Source: Planctomycetota bacterium (lineage in GTDB: Bacteria > Planctomycetota > UBA1135 > GCA-002686595). From it: a stretch of 49,782 bases of DNA. The stretch lies in the NCBI GenBank assembly GCA_016779225.1, contig JADHNZ010000022.1, forward strand, positions 1 to 49,782. Direction: 5' to 3'. The notes under the pieces are model-generated. The model ran no database searches, was not told where the DNA came from, and saw nothing but the letters and a program-made list of their open reading frames with translations. Below, piece by piece: positions 17,718-28,800 of this stretch (the first letter of the stretch is position 1; each line of letters starts with the position of its first letter). Both the position numbers and the translations under genes were made by a program.

Positions 17718-18452
17718 TCAGCCGGGGCCGTCAGGGAGCAGCGGCAGCACGGGGAACCCGTCGGGGCCCAGCTCGCCGGGTCCAGGGGCTGACGGAGGGG
17801 CCGGCGGGTCCGGCAGGCGCAGGCCGAACACCTCGAGGACATGCTTCACGAGCAGCACCTCGAAGAGGATCGTCGCCGGAGGAAGGGCCACGAAGTCCGC
17901 CACGCGGGTCATGACGCCCGGGTCCAACCCACAGGGCCGGAAGGGCTGGAAGGCCTCCAGGTCGGTGTGAACATTGAGGGCCAGACCGTGCCAGGTCACC
18001 CAGCGGCGCACGGCGACGCCGATCGAGGCCACCTTGCGCTCCCCGAGCCACACGCCCGTCTTGCCCTCCTCCCGGCGGCCGGCCAGTTCGAGCTCGTCCA
18101 GCACCCGAATGACGACCTCCTCCAGGTCCCGCATGTAGCGGTGCAGATCGCGACGCCCCTCCGGCAGGGCGAGGATCGGATAGGCCACCACCTGGCCGGG
18201 CCCGTGATAGGTGGCCTCCCCCCCGCGCTCCACCTCGAAGACGGGCAGGCCGGCCGCCTCGGCCGCGGCGCGGTCTGCCCCGCGCCCGACCGTCACAACC
18301 GGGTCGTGCTCGACCAGGATCAGGGTGTCGGTGATCTCGCCCTTGAGGCGCTTCTCCACGAGCTCCTGCTGGAGGGCGTGGGTCTCCTCGTAGCCGCGCC
18401 GCCCGAGGCGCATCACCTCGAGGACCGGCAGGTTGGGGTCGTCCGCGAACAA
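17718..18452 (-). CDS. lipB: Octanoyl-[acyl-carrier-protein]-protein N-octanoyltransferase LipB
   Basis: 244 residues. It moves octanoate from acyl carrier protein to the lipoyl domains of E2 and other lipoate-dependent proteins, in the cytosol. Signature regions are HALQQELVEKR, LILVEHDPVVTVGRG, RGGEATYHGPGQVVAYPI (substrate-binding loop), GVWLGERKVASIGVAVRRW with catalytic Lys140 and FRPCGLDPGVMTRV with catalytic Cys174. A Pro/Gly-rich tail of about 30 residues extends past the usual end. It lies 4 bp after the E3 gene, the last gene of the lipA-pdh-lpd-lipB run, which fits its task of priming the E2 encoded upstream. Confidence 0.97.
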   Translation of the reverse strand: MFADDPNLPVLEVMRLGRRGYEETHALQQELVEKRLKGEITDTLILVEHDPVVTVGRGADRAAAEAAGLPVFEVERGGEATYHGPGQVVAYPILALPEGRRDLHRYMRDLEEVVIRVLDELELAGRREEGKTGVWLGERKVASIGVAVRRWVTWHGLALNVHTDLEAFQPFRPCGLDPGVMTRVADFVALPPATILFEVLLVKHVLEVFGLRLPDPPAPPSAPGPGELGPDGFPVLPLLPDGPG

Positions 18453-18456
18453 GGCT

Positions 18457-19857
<1,401 letters not shown>

Positions 19858-19901
19858 GGTGCGGGTGGGGTCAGGAGGGGCAGCCGGGCCGCCCCGCTGG
19901 A

Positions 19902-21011
19902 TCAGAGAGGGAAGGCGCCGTCGCCGCGGGTGGCCTCGCCGCGACGCTCGGCAACCTCCAGGAAGGCGTTGAACTGCAGCCTGAGGTGGCGCGGCACCTC
20001 CTCGTAGACATCCTCGACAAGGGAGCGCAGGGGCATGGGCGCCGCGCTCTCCTGCTCGTGGATGACCGCGTCGATCTCGGCCTCGAGGGAGCGCTCGAGC
20101 GCCTCCCGCTCCCCGGCAGCGAGCAGGCCCCGCTGGGTCAGGAAGGCCTCGTAGCGCTCGAGGGGGCAGCGCTCCTGCCACCAGGCGACCTCGCTGTCCT
20201 CGCGGTACTTGCTCGGGTCGTCCGAGCTCGAGTGCCCCAGCATCCGGTAGGTCTTGAGGACCAGCAGGCTGGGCCCCTCGCCCGCCCGCGCCCGGCGCAC
20301 GGCGCTAGCCATGGCTGCGTGGACGGCCAGGACATCATTCCCGTCCACCTCAAGGCCCGGCATGCCGTAGGCCACGGCCTTGTCCGCGTAGCTCTCGGCG
20401 GCGGTCTGCTCCCGCGAGCAGACGGAGATGGCCCAGCCGTTGTCCACGCACACGAAGACCGCCGGGACCTTCCAGACCCCCGCGAAGTTCATGCCCGAGT
20501 GGAAGCCGTTGGAGCTGGTGGCGCCGTCCCCCAGGTGGATCGAGTGCACCACATCCTCACCGCGGAGCTGGCTGGCGTATGCAGCGCCCACGCCGTGCGT
20601 GATCTGCGTGCCGATGACCGACGACCAGCTGGGGTAGTTGGACCCCTTGTGCTGGAAGTGGTTGCACATCTGCCGCCCCTTCGCCGTGTCGTTCGAGTTG
20701 CAGTACATCTGGGCCACATACTCCGCGAGGGGCAGCCCGCGCACGAGCGCCGCCCCCCCCTCACGCAGCCCTGACCACATCCAGTCCTGCGCCTCGAGCC
20801 CCGAGGCCGCTCCCACGAGGGAGCCCTCGAGGCCCGTCGAGGTGCCCACGAACCCAATGCGGCCGGCGCGCTGCAGCTTGAGCATCCGTCCGTCGAGGAC
20901 CCGGATGCGCAGCATGTGCACGAAGAGCTCCTTCAGCTGCCCGTCGTCGAGCCCAGGGAGCTCGCCAACGACGGCGCCGTCCTTCTCGAGGATCTGGAGC
21001 ATCGCGGTCAT
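19902..21011 (-). CDS. Second pyruvate/2-oxoacid dehydrogenase E1 alpha subunit
   Basis: 369 residues. E1alpha binds thiamine diphosphate and, with E1beta, decarboxylates a 2-oxoacid. The ThDP motif is HLGDGATSSNGFHSGMNFAG followed by CVDNGWAIS, and the loop YRMLGHSSSDDPSKYR carries the active-site His and Ser. It is a paralog of the E1alpha at 23683-24795 and both end in GDGAFPL, but the middle is clearly diverged (VGTSTGLEGSLVGAASGLEA against VPNKGVEGTQVGAASALRS). Only one E1beta gene is present. The gene is 36 bp downstream of E2. Substrate may be pyruvate or a branched-chain or acetoin-like compound; sequence alone does not decide. Confidence 0.9.
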   Translation of the reverse strand: MTAMLQILEKDGAVVGELPGLDDGQLKELFVHMLRIRVLDGRMLKLQRAGRIGFVGTSTGLEGSLVGAASGLEAQDWMWSGLREGGAALVRGLPLAEYVAQMYCNSNDTAKGRQMCNHFQHKGSNYPSWSSVIGTQITHGVGAAYASQLRGEDVVHSIHLGDGATSSNGFHSGMNFAGVWKVPAVFVCVDNGWAISVCSREQTAAESYADKAVAYGMPGLEVDGNDVLAVHAAMASAVRRARAGEGPSLLVLKTYRMLGHSSSDDPSKYREDSEVAWWQERCPLERYEAFLTQRGLLAAGEREALERSLEAEIDAVIHEQESAAPMPLRSLVEDVYEEVPRHLRLQFNAFLEVAERRGEATRGDGAFPL

Positions 21012-21047
21012 GCGCTGGTGGTCGCGGTTCGAGGCCGGGACGGGCCG

Positions 21048-22667
21048 TCAGAGGGACAGCAGGCCCGGCTCCTCGAGGATCTGGCGCAGGTAGGCCAGGA
21101 AGCGGGCCGCGTCAGCTCCGTCGGCGAGGCGGTGGTCCACGCTGCACGACAGGTTCATGTACTGGCGCACCTCGATGACGTCCCCCTCGGGGGTCTCGAC
21201 GACGCCCGGGCGCTTGACGATCCGGTGCACGCCCAGGATCGCGATGTCGGGGAAGTTGATGATCGGGGTGGCGAGGGTGCCCCCGATGTTGCCCGCGTTG
21301 GTGATCGAGAAGGTGCTGCCCTTCAGCTCGTCGGGGCGCACCTTGCCGGAGCGGGTGCGCTCGGCCAGGTCCTGCAGCTCGGCGGCGAGCTCTAGCAGGC
21401 CCTTGCTCTGGACGGAGCGGATCACGGGGACGATCAGCCCGTTCTGGGTGTCGGTGGCGATCCCCAGGTCGACCGTTCCGGGGAGCACGATGTCGCCGGC
21501 GGCCTCATCGAGGTGACCGTTGAGCATGCGGTGCTTCATGAGGCCGCCTGCGACGGCCTTCATGAGGAAGGGCATGAAGGTCACCTTGACGCCCTGCTTG
21601 GCGCCCAGCTCCTTGGCCTTCTGCCGCACGCGGACGAGCTCGGTGACATCGATCTCCTCCACGACGGTGAAGTGCGGCGCCGTCTGCTTCGAGCGCACCA
21701 TGGCCTCCGCGATCTTGCGGCGCACGCCGCGGAAGGGGATGCGCTCCTCGGCCGCCGAGGGGGCGGTGAAGGTCGGCGCGCTGGCCGCGGGGGCAGCCGC
21801 GGGCGCAGCTGCCGCGGCGGGCGCGCCAGCCGCAGCGAAGGCCTCCACATCAGCCCGGCGCACGACGCCGTTGCGGCCACTCCCGGAGACCTGAGCCAGG
21901 TCGATCCCCAGCTCGCGGGCCACGCGCCGGGCGCTCGGCACGGCCAGGACCTTCGCGTCCGAGGCAGGGCTGGAGCCCGCGGCGGGAGCGGGAGCGGGGG
22001 CCGCGGGAGCGGGAGCCGCAGCGGGGACGGCGGCGGCCGCCGCAGGCGCGGCGGGCGCGCTCGGGGCACCCGCAGTCGCGAGGCGGAAGATGACCTCCCC
22101 CACGGGGACCGTGTCGCCCGCGGAGACCAGCAGCTCGGTGATCGTGCCCGCGGCCGGGGCCGGGACCTCCACCGTGGCCTTGTCGGTCATGACCTCGACG
22201 ACGGACTGGTGCTCTTCGACGGTCGCGCCGACCTCGACGATCCAGCGGACGATCTCGCCCTCGGCGACGCCTTCGCCGATGTCCGGCAGCTTGAAGTCGA
22301 GGACCTTGCCCGCAGCCGCAGACGCGGGAGCCGCGGCCACGGCGGCCGCCGGAGCGGGAGCCGCCGCCGTCGCGGCGGGAGCGGGAGCGGCAGCGGGAGC
22401 CGCAGCGGCGGGCGCGGCCGCGGGAGCCCCTGCGCCGGACTCCAGGTGGAAGATCACCGTCCCGACGGGGACCGTATCCCCCTCGGACGCGAGGAGCTTC
22501 GACACCGTGCCCGCCGCGGGCGCGGGCACCTCAACGGTGGCCTTGTCCGTCATCACCTCCACGACGGACTGGTGCTCCTGGACCGCGTCGCCCTCGGCGA
22601 CGAGCCACTTCACGATTTCGCCCTCGGCGACGCCTTCGCCGATGTCCGGCAGCTTGAACTCGATCAT
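21048..22667 (-). CDS. pdhC: Dihydrolipoamide acyltransferase (E2) with two lipoyl domains
   Basis: 539 residues. E2 forms the core of the 2-oxoacid dehydrogenase complex and transfers the acyl group to CoA. There are two lipoyl domains, with lipoylated Lys42 and Lys163 in VMTDKATVEVP, joined by flexible Ala/Pro linkers. A peripheral-subunit-binding domain follows (VPSARRVARELGIDLAQVSG), then the catalytic domain ending in SCSVDHRLADGADAARF with His512 and Asp516 of the HxxxDG motif. The E1alpha/E1beta/E2 gene order is typical of the heterotetrameric E1 type. The very G-A-rich linkers are low-complexity DNA. Confidence 0.96.
   Translation of the reverse strand: MIEFKLPDIGEGVAEGEIVKWLVAEGDAVQEHQSVVEVMTDKATVEVPAPAAGTVSKLLASEGDTVPVGTVIFHLESGAGAPAAAPAAAAPAAAPAPAATAAAPAPAAAVAAAPASAAAGKVLDFKLPDIGEGVAEGEIVRWIVEVGATVEEHQSVVEVMTDKATVEVPAPAAGTITELLVSAGDTVPVGEVIFRLATAGAPSAPAAPAAAAAVPAAAPAPAAPAPAPAAGSSPASDAKVLAVPSARRVARELGIDLAQVSGSGRNGVVRRADVEAFAAAGAPAAAAAPAAAPAASAPTFTAPSAAEERIPFRGVRRKIAEAMVRSKQTAPHFTVVEEIDVTELVRVRQKAKELGAKQGVKVTFMPFLMKAVAGGLMKHRMLNGHLDEAAGDIVLPGTVDLGIATDTQNGLIVPVIRSVQSKGLLELAAELQDLAERTRSGKVRPDELKGSTFSITNAGNIGGTLATPIINFPDIAILGVHRIVKRPGVVETPEGDVIEVRQYMNLSCSVDHRLADGADAARFLAYLRQILEEPGLLSL
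22258..22658 (-). repeat. Direct repeat of the lipoyl-domain coding sequence inside E2
   Basis: The start of each lipoyl domain shares an identical 38-bp stretch (22258-22295 and 22621-22658) encoding FKLPDIGEGVAEGE, and further near-identical stretches around the lipoyl-Lys codons. This is an intragenic tandem domain duplication, recent or kept similar by conversion. Confidence 0.85.
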
Positions 22668-22687
22668 GTCAGGGACCTGGTGGGTGC

Positions 22688-23662
22688 TCAGAAGGACGCG
22701 GTGGCCTCGATCGCATCGAGGACGCGGCGCTCATCGGGCATGTAGTGGTGTTCGAGAGTGTTGGGGAAGGGCGTGTCGAACCCCGTGACGCGGCGCACCG
22801 GGGCCTCCATGTACTCGATGGCGTGCTCCGCGATGAGCGCGCTGATCTCCGCGCCGAAGCCGCAGAAGCGCGGCGCCTCGTGGACCACGACGACCCGGCC
22901 CGTGCGGCGAGCGGCGTCGAGGACGGCCTCCTCGTCCAGGGGCAGGAGGGTCCGCAGGTCGACCACATGGGTCTCGACCCCCTGCTCGGCTGCTGCGGCG
23001 GCGGCCTTCTCACAGACCGGCACCATGGCGCCGTAGCAGAACACCGTCACATCCTTGCCCTCGCGCACGGTGCGCGTGGTGGAGAGGTCCACCGTGTAGT
23101 GCCCCTCGGGGACCTCACCCTTCACCGAGCGGTAGAGCGCCTTGGGCTCCATGAAGAGCACCGGATCGGGGTCCTCGATGGCGGCGATCAGGAGGCCCTT
23201 GGCGTCGTAGGGCGTGGACGGGATGACGACCTTCAGGCCGGCCGTGTGGGCGAAGTAGGCCTCGCCAGACTGGCTGTGGTACAGGCCCCCGCGGATGCCG
23301 CCCCCGTAGGGCGTGCGGATCACCATGGGCGCGGTGTACTGGCCGCCGGAGCGGTAGCGCAGCTTGGCAGCCTCGCTGACGATCTGGTCGAACGCCGGGA
23401 AGATGAAGTCCTGGAACTGGATCTCACACACCGGGCGCAGGCCGTTGGCAGCCATGCCAATCGCGGTGCCGATGATCCCATCCTCGGAGAGCGGGGTGTC
23501 GAAGCAGCGCTTCGCGCCGAACTCGGCGGTGAGGCCCTCGGTCGCGAGGAAGACGCCGCCCTTGGGGCCGACATCCTCTCCGAACACGAGCACGCTGTCG
23601 TCCTGGCGCATCTTGGTGCGCAGGGCGTCGTTGACGGCTTGGAGCAGGGTAAGGGTCGCCAT
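22688..23662 (-). CDS. pdhB: Pyruvate/2-oxoacid dehydrogenase E1 beta subunit
   Basis: 324 residues, the usual length for E1beta. Motifs include LLQAVNDALRTKMRQDD, VFGEDVGPKGGVFLATEGL, FDTPLSEDGIIGTAIGMA (ThDP pyrimidine-binding region with catalytic Glu) and QFQDFIFPAFDQIVSEAAK. It also has PYGGGIRGGLYHSQSGEAYF and a C-terminal transketolase-like domain with VDLRTLLPLDEEAVL and VVVHEAPRFCGFGAE. It lies 20 bp from each neighbour and must serve both E1alpha proteins encoded in this operon. Confidence 0.96.
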   Translation of the reverse strand: MATLTLLQAVNDALRTKMRQDDSVLVFGEDVGPKGGVFLATEGLTAEFGAKRCFDTPLSEDGIIGTAIGMAANGLRPVCEIQFQDFIFPAFDQIVSEAAKLRYRSGGQYTAPMVIRTPYGGGIRGGLYHSQSGEAYFAHTAGLKVVIPSTPYDAKGLLIAAIEDPDPVLFMEPKALYRSVKGEVPEGHYTVDLSTTRTVREGKDVTVFCYGAMVPVCEKAAAAAAEQGVETHVVDLRTLLPLDEEAVLDAARRTGRVVVVHEAPRFCGFGAEISALIAEHAIEYMEAPVRRVTGFDTPFPNTLEHHYMPDERRVLDAIEATASF

Positions 23663-23682
23663 GATCGATCGAGGGCTGGGGA

Positions 23683-24795
23683 TCAGAGGGGGAACGCGCC
23701 GTCACCTGCGGCGGCGTCGCCCTTGCGGCGGGCGAGGTCGAAGGCCTGCTCGCCCTGGCGGCGCAGGTGGTCGGGGACGCTCTCGTAGACATCGCTGAAG
23801 ACGGTCTCGAGGGCGGGGGCAGGCTGAGCCTCGGCCTCGCGCACGGCGGCGGTGACCTCTTCGCTGCACTCCTTGACGAGGCGCGCCTCGAGGTCCTCGC
23901 TCCAGAGGCCGCGGCTGTCGAGGTGGCGGCGGAGCCGCAGCACCGGGTCCTTGGCAGCCCACGCCTCCAGCTCCTCCTTGGGGACATACTTGGTCGGGTC
24001 GTCCGAGGTGGAGTGGCCCCCCATGCGGTAGGTGTGCGCCTCGATCAGGGTCGGGCCCTCGCCGCGGCGAGCGCGCTCGGCGGCCTCAGCCACGGCCTGG
24101 TTGACGGCGAGCACATCGTTCCCATCCACGGTGATCCCAGGCATCCCGTAGGCCTTGGCCTTGATGGCGTAGCCGTCCGAGGCGGTCTGTCCCTCGGAGG
24201 GGCAGGAGATCGCCCAGCCGTTGTTCTGGCAGAGGAAGATGACCGGTGACTTCCAGACGCCGGCGAAGTTGAGGCCGCTGTGGAAGCCCAGGCTCGAGGT
24301 GCCCCCGTCGCCGAAGCTGACCAGGGTCACGGTGTCCTCACCCCGGAGCGTGCTCGCATAGGCCGCGCCCACGGCCTGGGGGAGGTGCGTCCCGATCGGC
24401 GAGCTGATCGAGAAGTACTTGATCGGGTCCACGAAGGAGAAGTGGACGGGCATCTGGCGGCCCTTCGCAGAGTCGCCGGCATTGCCGAACATGTTGTTCA
24501 TCATCGCGGCGGGCCGGACGCCGTGGTACAGCGCCATGCCGAAGTCGCGATAGCTGGGGAAGAACAGGTCGGTGCTGCGCAGGGCGCTGGCCGCCCCCAC
24601 CTGGGTCCCCTCGACGCCCTTGTTCGGGACGGAGAAGCCAATGCGCCCCGAGCGCTGCAGCTTCATGCAGATGTCGTCGAACGCGCGCACCAGCAGCATG
24701 GTGCGGTAGCACCGCAGGAGCGCCTCGTCGCTCAGGCCTCCGGAGTAGGCCGGAGCGCTGCCGTCCTCGGTGATCAGGCTCATCATCTCAGTCAT
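23683..24795 (-). CDS. pdhA: Pyruvate dehydrogenase E1 alpha subunit (first copy)
   Basis: 370 residues. ThDP motif FGDGGTSSLGFHSGLNFAGV then QNNGWAIS; active-site loop YRMGGHSTSDDPTKY. The start overlaps the lipA stop by 4 bp (ATGA), and the gene directly precedes E1beta, so this copy is the most likely partner in the main pyruvate dehydrogenase complex. It ends with the same GDGAFPL as the second copy. A branched-chain 2-oxoacid specificity cannot be excluded from motifs alone. Confidence 0.94.
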   Translation of the reverse strand: MTEMMSLITEDGSAPAYSGGLSDEALLRCYRTMLLVRAFDDICMKLQRSGRIGFSVPNKGVEGTQVGAASALRSTDLFFPSYRDFGMALYHGVRPAAMMNNMFGNAGDSAKGRQMPVHFSFVDPIKYFSISSPIGTHLPQAVGAAYASTLRGEDTVTLVSFGDGGTSSLGFHSGLNFAGVWKSPVIFLCQNNGWAISCPSEGQTASDGYAIKAKAYGMPGITVDGNDVLAVNQAVAEAAERARRGEGPTLIEAHTYRMGGHSTSDDPTKYVPKEELEAWAAKDPVLRLRRHLDSRGLWSEDLEARLVKECSEEVTAAVREAEAQPAPALETVFSDVYESVPDHLRRQGEQAFDLARRKGDAAAGDGAFPL

Positions 24796-25748
24796 CGGGT
24801 CTCTCCTGCGCTGGACGCCGCGGCCTCGGCCCGCCGGCGCTCGCGCACCAGGTGGGCCGCCTGCAGCTCGCCTGCCTTGTAGCTCGAACGCACCAGGGGT
24901 CCCGAGGACACCTGCCTGAACCCGAGCTCCCGCCCCAGGCGGTCGAGGGCATCGAACCGCTCGGGGGTCACATACTCACGCACCGGCGCATGCTGCGGCG
25001 TCGGCCGCAGGTACTGCCCCAGGGTGAGGAAATCCACATCCGCCTCGCGCAGCAGCTCCATGGAGGCCACGACCTCGTCGTGGGACTCGCCGAGGCCAAG
25101 CATCAGAGACGACTTGGTGAAGGTCCCGCTCCAGGCCTCCTTCGCACCGCGCAGGGTCTCCAGCGAGCGCTCGAAGGAGCAGCGCGGATCGCGCACCCGG
25201 CGCTGCAGGCGCGGGACGACCTCGACATTGTGGGCGAGCACATCGGGCCGGGCGCCCATCAGCACACCGAGGGGCGCGCCGGTGTAGTCGGGGATCAGCG
25301 TCTCGACGATGGTGCGCGGCGCCTGCGCGCGGATCTGGCGCACGCACTCCGCGTAGTGGCCCGCCCCGCCGTCCGAGAGGTCGTCCCGATCCACACTGGT
25401 GATGACCACATACTCGAGGTCGAGGGAGGCCACGGCCTGCCCCACGCGCGCGGGTTCCTCGGGGTCGGGAGGAGCGGCCTGCTGCACCGTCTTCACCGCG
25501 CAGAAACGGCAGCGGCGGGTGCACTCGTCCCCCAGGACCATCAGGGTCATGGTCGCGTGGTCTCCGCGCCAGCACTCCCCGATGTTCGGGCAGCGTGCCT
25601 CCTCGCAGACCGTGTGCAGGCCGAGGCCCTTCACGAGCCCCTTGAGGCGCGTGTACCCAGCTCCACCCGGCAGGGGGACCTTCAGCCACTCCGGCTTGCG
25701 GCCGGTGGCGGGATCCGGCGCAGTCGGGGTGGGGTTCACGAGGTCCAT
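24792..25748 (-). CDS. lipA: Lipoyl synthase LipA (radical SAM)
   Basis: 318 residues. LipA inserts two sulfurs into the octanoyl chain on lipoyl domains. The auxiliary cluster ligands are CEEARCPNIGEC (Cys48, 53, 59), the radical SAM cluster is CTRRCRFC (Cys76, 80, 83) and the C-terminal RSSY supplies the serine ligand of the auxiliary cluster. Further conserved regions are VVITSVDRDDLSDGGAGHY and KSSLMLGLGE. It is the first gene of the operon; the 118-bp gap upstream should hold the operon's promoter, but none is obvious. Translation is coupled to pdhA by an ATGA overlap. Confidence 0.98.
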   Translation of the reverse strand: MDLVNPTPTAPDPATGRKPEWLKVPLPGGAGYTRLKGLVKGLGLHTVCEEARCPNIGECWRGDHATMTLMVLGDECTRRCRFCAVKTVQQAAPPDPEEPARVGQAVASLDLEYVVITSVDRDDLSDGGAGHYAECVRQIRAQAPRTIVETLIPDYTGAPLGVLMGARPDVLAHNVEVVPRLQRRVRDPRCSFERSLETLRGAKEAWSGTFTKSSLMLGLGESHDEVVASMELLREADVDFLTLGQYLRPTPQHAPVREYVTPERFDALDRLGRELGFRQVSSGPLVRSSYKAGELQAAHLVRERRRAEAAASSAGETR

Positions 25749-25866
25749 GGGCGGGTCCTGGAAGCGCCGCAGGGTACCAAAGGGCCCGTCCCTGGGGGCC
25801 CGGAGGGCGCGGTGAATGGGGCGCGCAGAGGGTGCGCGCGGCGGAGGCGCACAGGGGCCCCGTCCC

Positions 25867-28800
25867 TCACCGGCGAGCGAGGGGGATCCGAGCCACCTCG
25901 GGGAGCTCGTCCTCCTCCACGCGGCCGCTCCCGTCCAGGTCCCAGCGCGCCTCGAACCCGTCCGCCAGCAGGCGCACGCCGCCGTTCTGGACCAGGTTCA
26001 GGATGCGCGTCCACTCGCCCTCCTCGACCACCCCGTCGCGGTTCAGGTCGAGGGCCTCGGCGAGGTCCTCCCGCGCCCGGAGCTCGCGCCGGGTGAGCAG
26101 CCGGTCGCCGTCCGCGTCGAGGGTGAGCAGGAGCTCCTCGGTGAGGCTCGGCGGCAGGGGCAGGGCACGCGGCCGTCGGCGCGGCCACTCGGGATCGGGC
26201 ATGGCGACCGCACCGCCGCGCTGGCTCGCCACGGGGTCGGGCTCCAGCTGCACGAAGCCGTCCCCGTCGCGATCGAGGGCCTCCCACTCCGGATCCCTCA
26301 CCCGCAGCTCGCGGGCGCTGATCGTCCCGCCCCTGTTCAGGTCGCGCGCGCCAAACTCCTCCATGGCGCCCTCGTCCCCATAGCGGATCTGGCGTGCACG
26401 CCCGGGATGGCGCGACAGCTCGTGGCGATCCAGCCGCCCGTTCGCGTCCAGGTCGAGGGCCTCGAACAGGGCACGGGCCAGCTCCTTGCGATCCAGCCGA
26501 CGGTCGTTGTTGCGGTCGTGGACCAGCGGATCCACCCCATCGAAGAGGCGCGCCAGGTCGCCATCCGGCTCAGTGCGCGGGCTCTCGAAGGTCGACTCCG
26601 GCTGGTCCGTACGCGACTCGCCGGTGCTGAACACCGCGCCCGTCTCCGCCAGCTCGGCCAGCGTCACGCGCCCGTCCTCGTTCTTGTCGAGTCCGGGTCC
26701 TGCCCGCCTGAGCTCCTCCCCCGTGAGCAGCCCGCTGCGGTCCTTGTCGAAGCGCTGGAAGAAGGCACGCGCGGTGGCCCCGGGGATCGGAGGCGCAGCC
26801 TCGTCGGGGTCGATGGTCCCCAGCACGCGGCCGGGAACATCCAGCAGGCGCGCGATCTCGCGCGGATAGAGCCAGCGCGAGCCTGGGTGGCTGACATCCT
26901 TGAGCTGCTCTCCGGTCGGCGAGACCATCGCATCGAGGGGGAACTCCTCGACGACCACCGCGTAGGTGTCCCGCAGGCCCGGCAGGACCCCCACGGGGTT
27001 GGGCTCCGCGCTGACGGTCAGGTCCGTGAGGAACACGCCCTCGTCGCCGGGAACGAACGCCAGCGGCTGCAGGAAGGGCTGGTTGTAGAGCGAGACATGC
27101 GCGAGCATCTCGGAGGCGTCGCCACTCTCCACATCGCCCACGGGGCGGGGCCGCGCGGGGTTGCTGACATCGAGCACGCGCACGGTCGAGCGCTGGTCCC
27201 CGTTGCCCAGGGTGCGCTCGACGGCGACATACAGGCAGTCGCGCTCCCAGGTGCGCTCACCGCCCTGGGGCGTGGCAACATCGACCTTGCTGCGCAGGGC
27301 CAGGCCCCGATAGCTGACGCCCTCCACGCTTGCGGACGAGCGACCGTCCTGGCTGCGCGGAAACACCACCACGGGTCGCGTGGGCTCGGTCACATCGATC
27401 AGGACCGGCCCGCGGACGCGGTCGAGCACGGCGCACAGGTGGCGCGCATCGCTGCGGAACGGGGCCGGGATGGTCCCCGCAACCGTCTCGGGCCGGCTGT
27501 ATTGGAAGAGCAGGTCGAGGTCGATGGCCGCCACCTCGGTGCGCCCTCCAGGCCAGCTCACCGCCCCGACAAGCCGCGGCGCGATGGGCTCGCGGATGTC
27601 CACGATGGCGAGTCCGCCCACGCCGTCGGCGACGAAGGCGTGCGGCCAGCGCACCTCGACCTCGTGCGCGTCGAAGAGCGGCAGGTGGCCGACCTGCTCG
27701 ATGTCCTCCGGCGCGCTCACATCGAAGATGCGCAGGCCCCCGATCCCGTCGGCCACCAGGAGGTGATCGCCGCTCAGGGCCATGCCGCGCGGCGAGAGGG
27801 TGGACACGAACGCCACGCGACGCATGTGCGCCGGATCCGAGACATCGAGCGCATGCACGCCGCGCCCGCCCTCGGTCACGAAGAGATGCCGCGCGTGCCC
27901 CTGAAGCGGGTCGCACTGCAGCTCGAGGTCGACGATGTCGGGCAGGACGAACTTCGCCAGGGGCACGGAGGCCGTCAGGGCCTGGCGGTTGAGCGCGACG
28001 GCCTCGATGCCCCGACGGTCCGCCACGAAGGCCAGCTGCCGACCCAGGCGGAAGTTCGAGGTCCCCATGCCCCAGGTCCCGCTCGTGCGGTGGCACTCGA
28101 CGCAGGCGCGAGCCGTGGGCCGCGTCGTGTGCATCTGGTGGTGGACCATGCTCATCCCCGAGCGCCCCTCGCGCGTGACGGGCATGGCCTGGTCGAGGAT
28201 CCGGTTGCCCTCGGCGTCATCCACGGTCCCCATGGTCGAGAACCCTGTCATGTAGGGCGCCACCCGGCCGCTCTCGTTCAGCCCCGCGTAGAACGACTTC
28301 CAGGTGGTGAAGACCTTCTCCTGGGTGGTCACTCGCCCCGGAGTGCGCCGACCACTCAGCAGGTCGAGCTGGGTCAGCGCCTCGTTGCGATAGAAGTGGA
28401 AGCCGAGGAAGTTGATGTTCCAGCCGGCGTGGCAGGCGTAGCACTCCAGCTGCGCATGGTCCCCGGTCATCGCGCGAGTCGCCTCGGGTGAGTGATCGCG
28501 GTGGTCGCGGTCGAGCACATCCACGACCTGCTTCACGCGGTGGGTCTTGCCGGTGACCTTCGAGCGCAGGAACACCTCCTCCCCCTCGCGCCACATGTGC
28601 TCGAGGTGCTCACCGCGCTCGGTGACCAGGCTCGCCCGCTCCTCGAAGTCGCCGTGGCAGGCCTCGCAGCTGATCGCCACGGCGTGCTCCATCTGGCCGT
28701 GCAGGGCGCCGTCCCCCATGACATCCCCCACCCCATGGCAGTCGATGCAGTGCATCCCCAGCTCGTGGTGGACATCCGGGGGCGCCAGCTCGTTGTCATC

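Noticed and set aside
21961..22435. Ala/Pro-coding low-complexity DNA as possible minisatellite
   Set aside because: These are the usual flexible linkers of E2 proteins; copies are irregular and explained by the protein.
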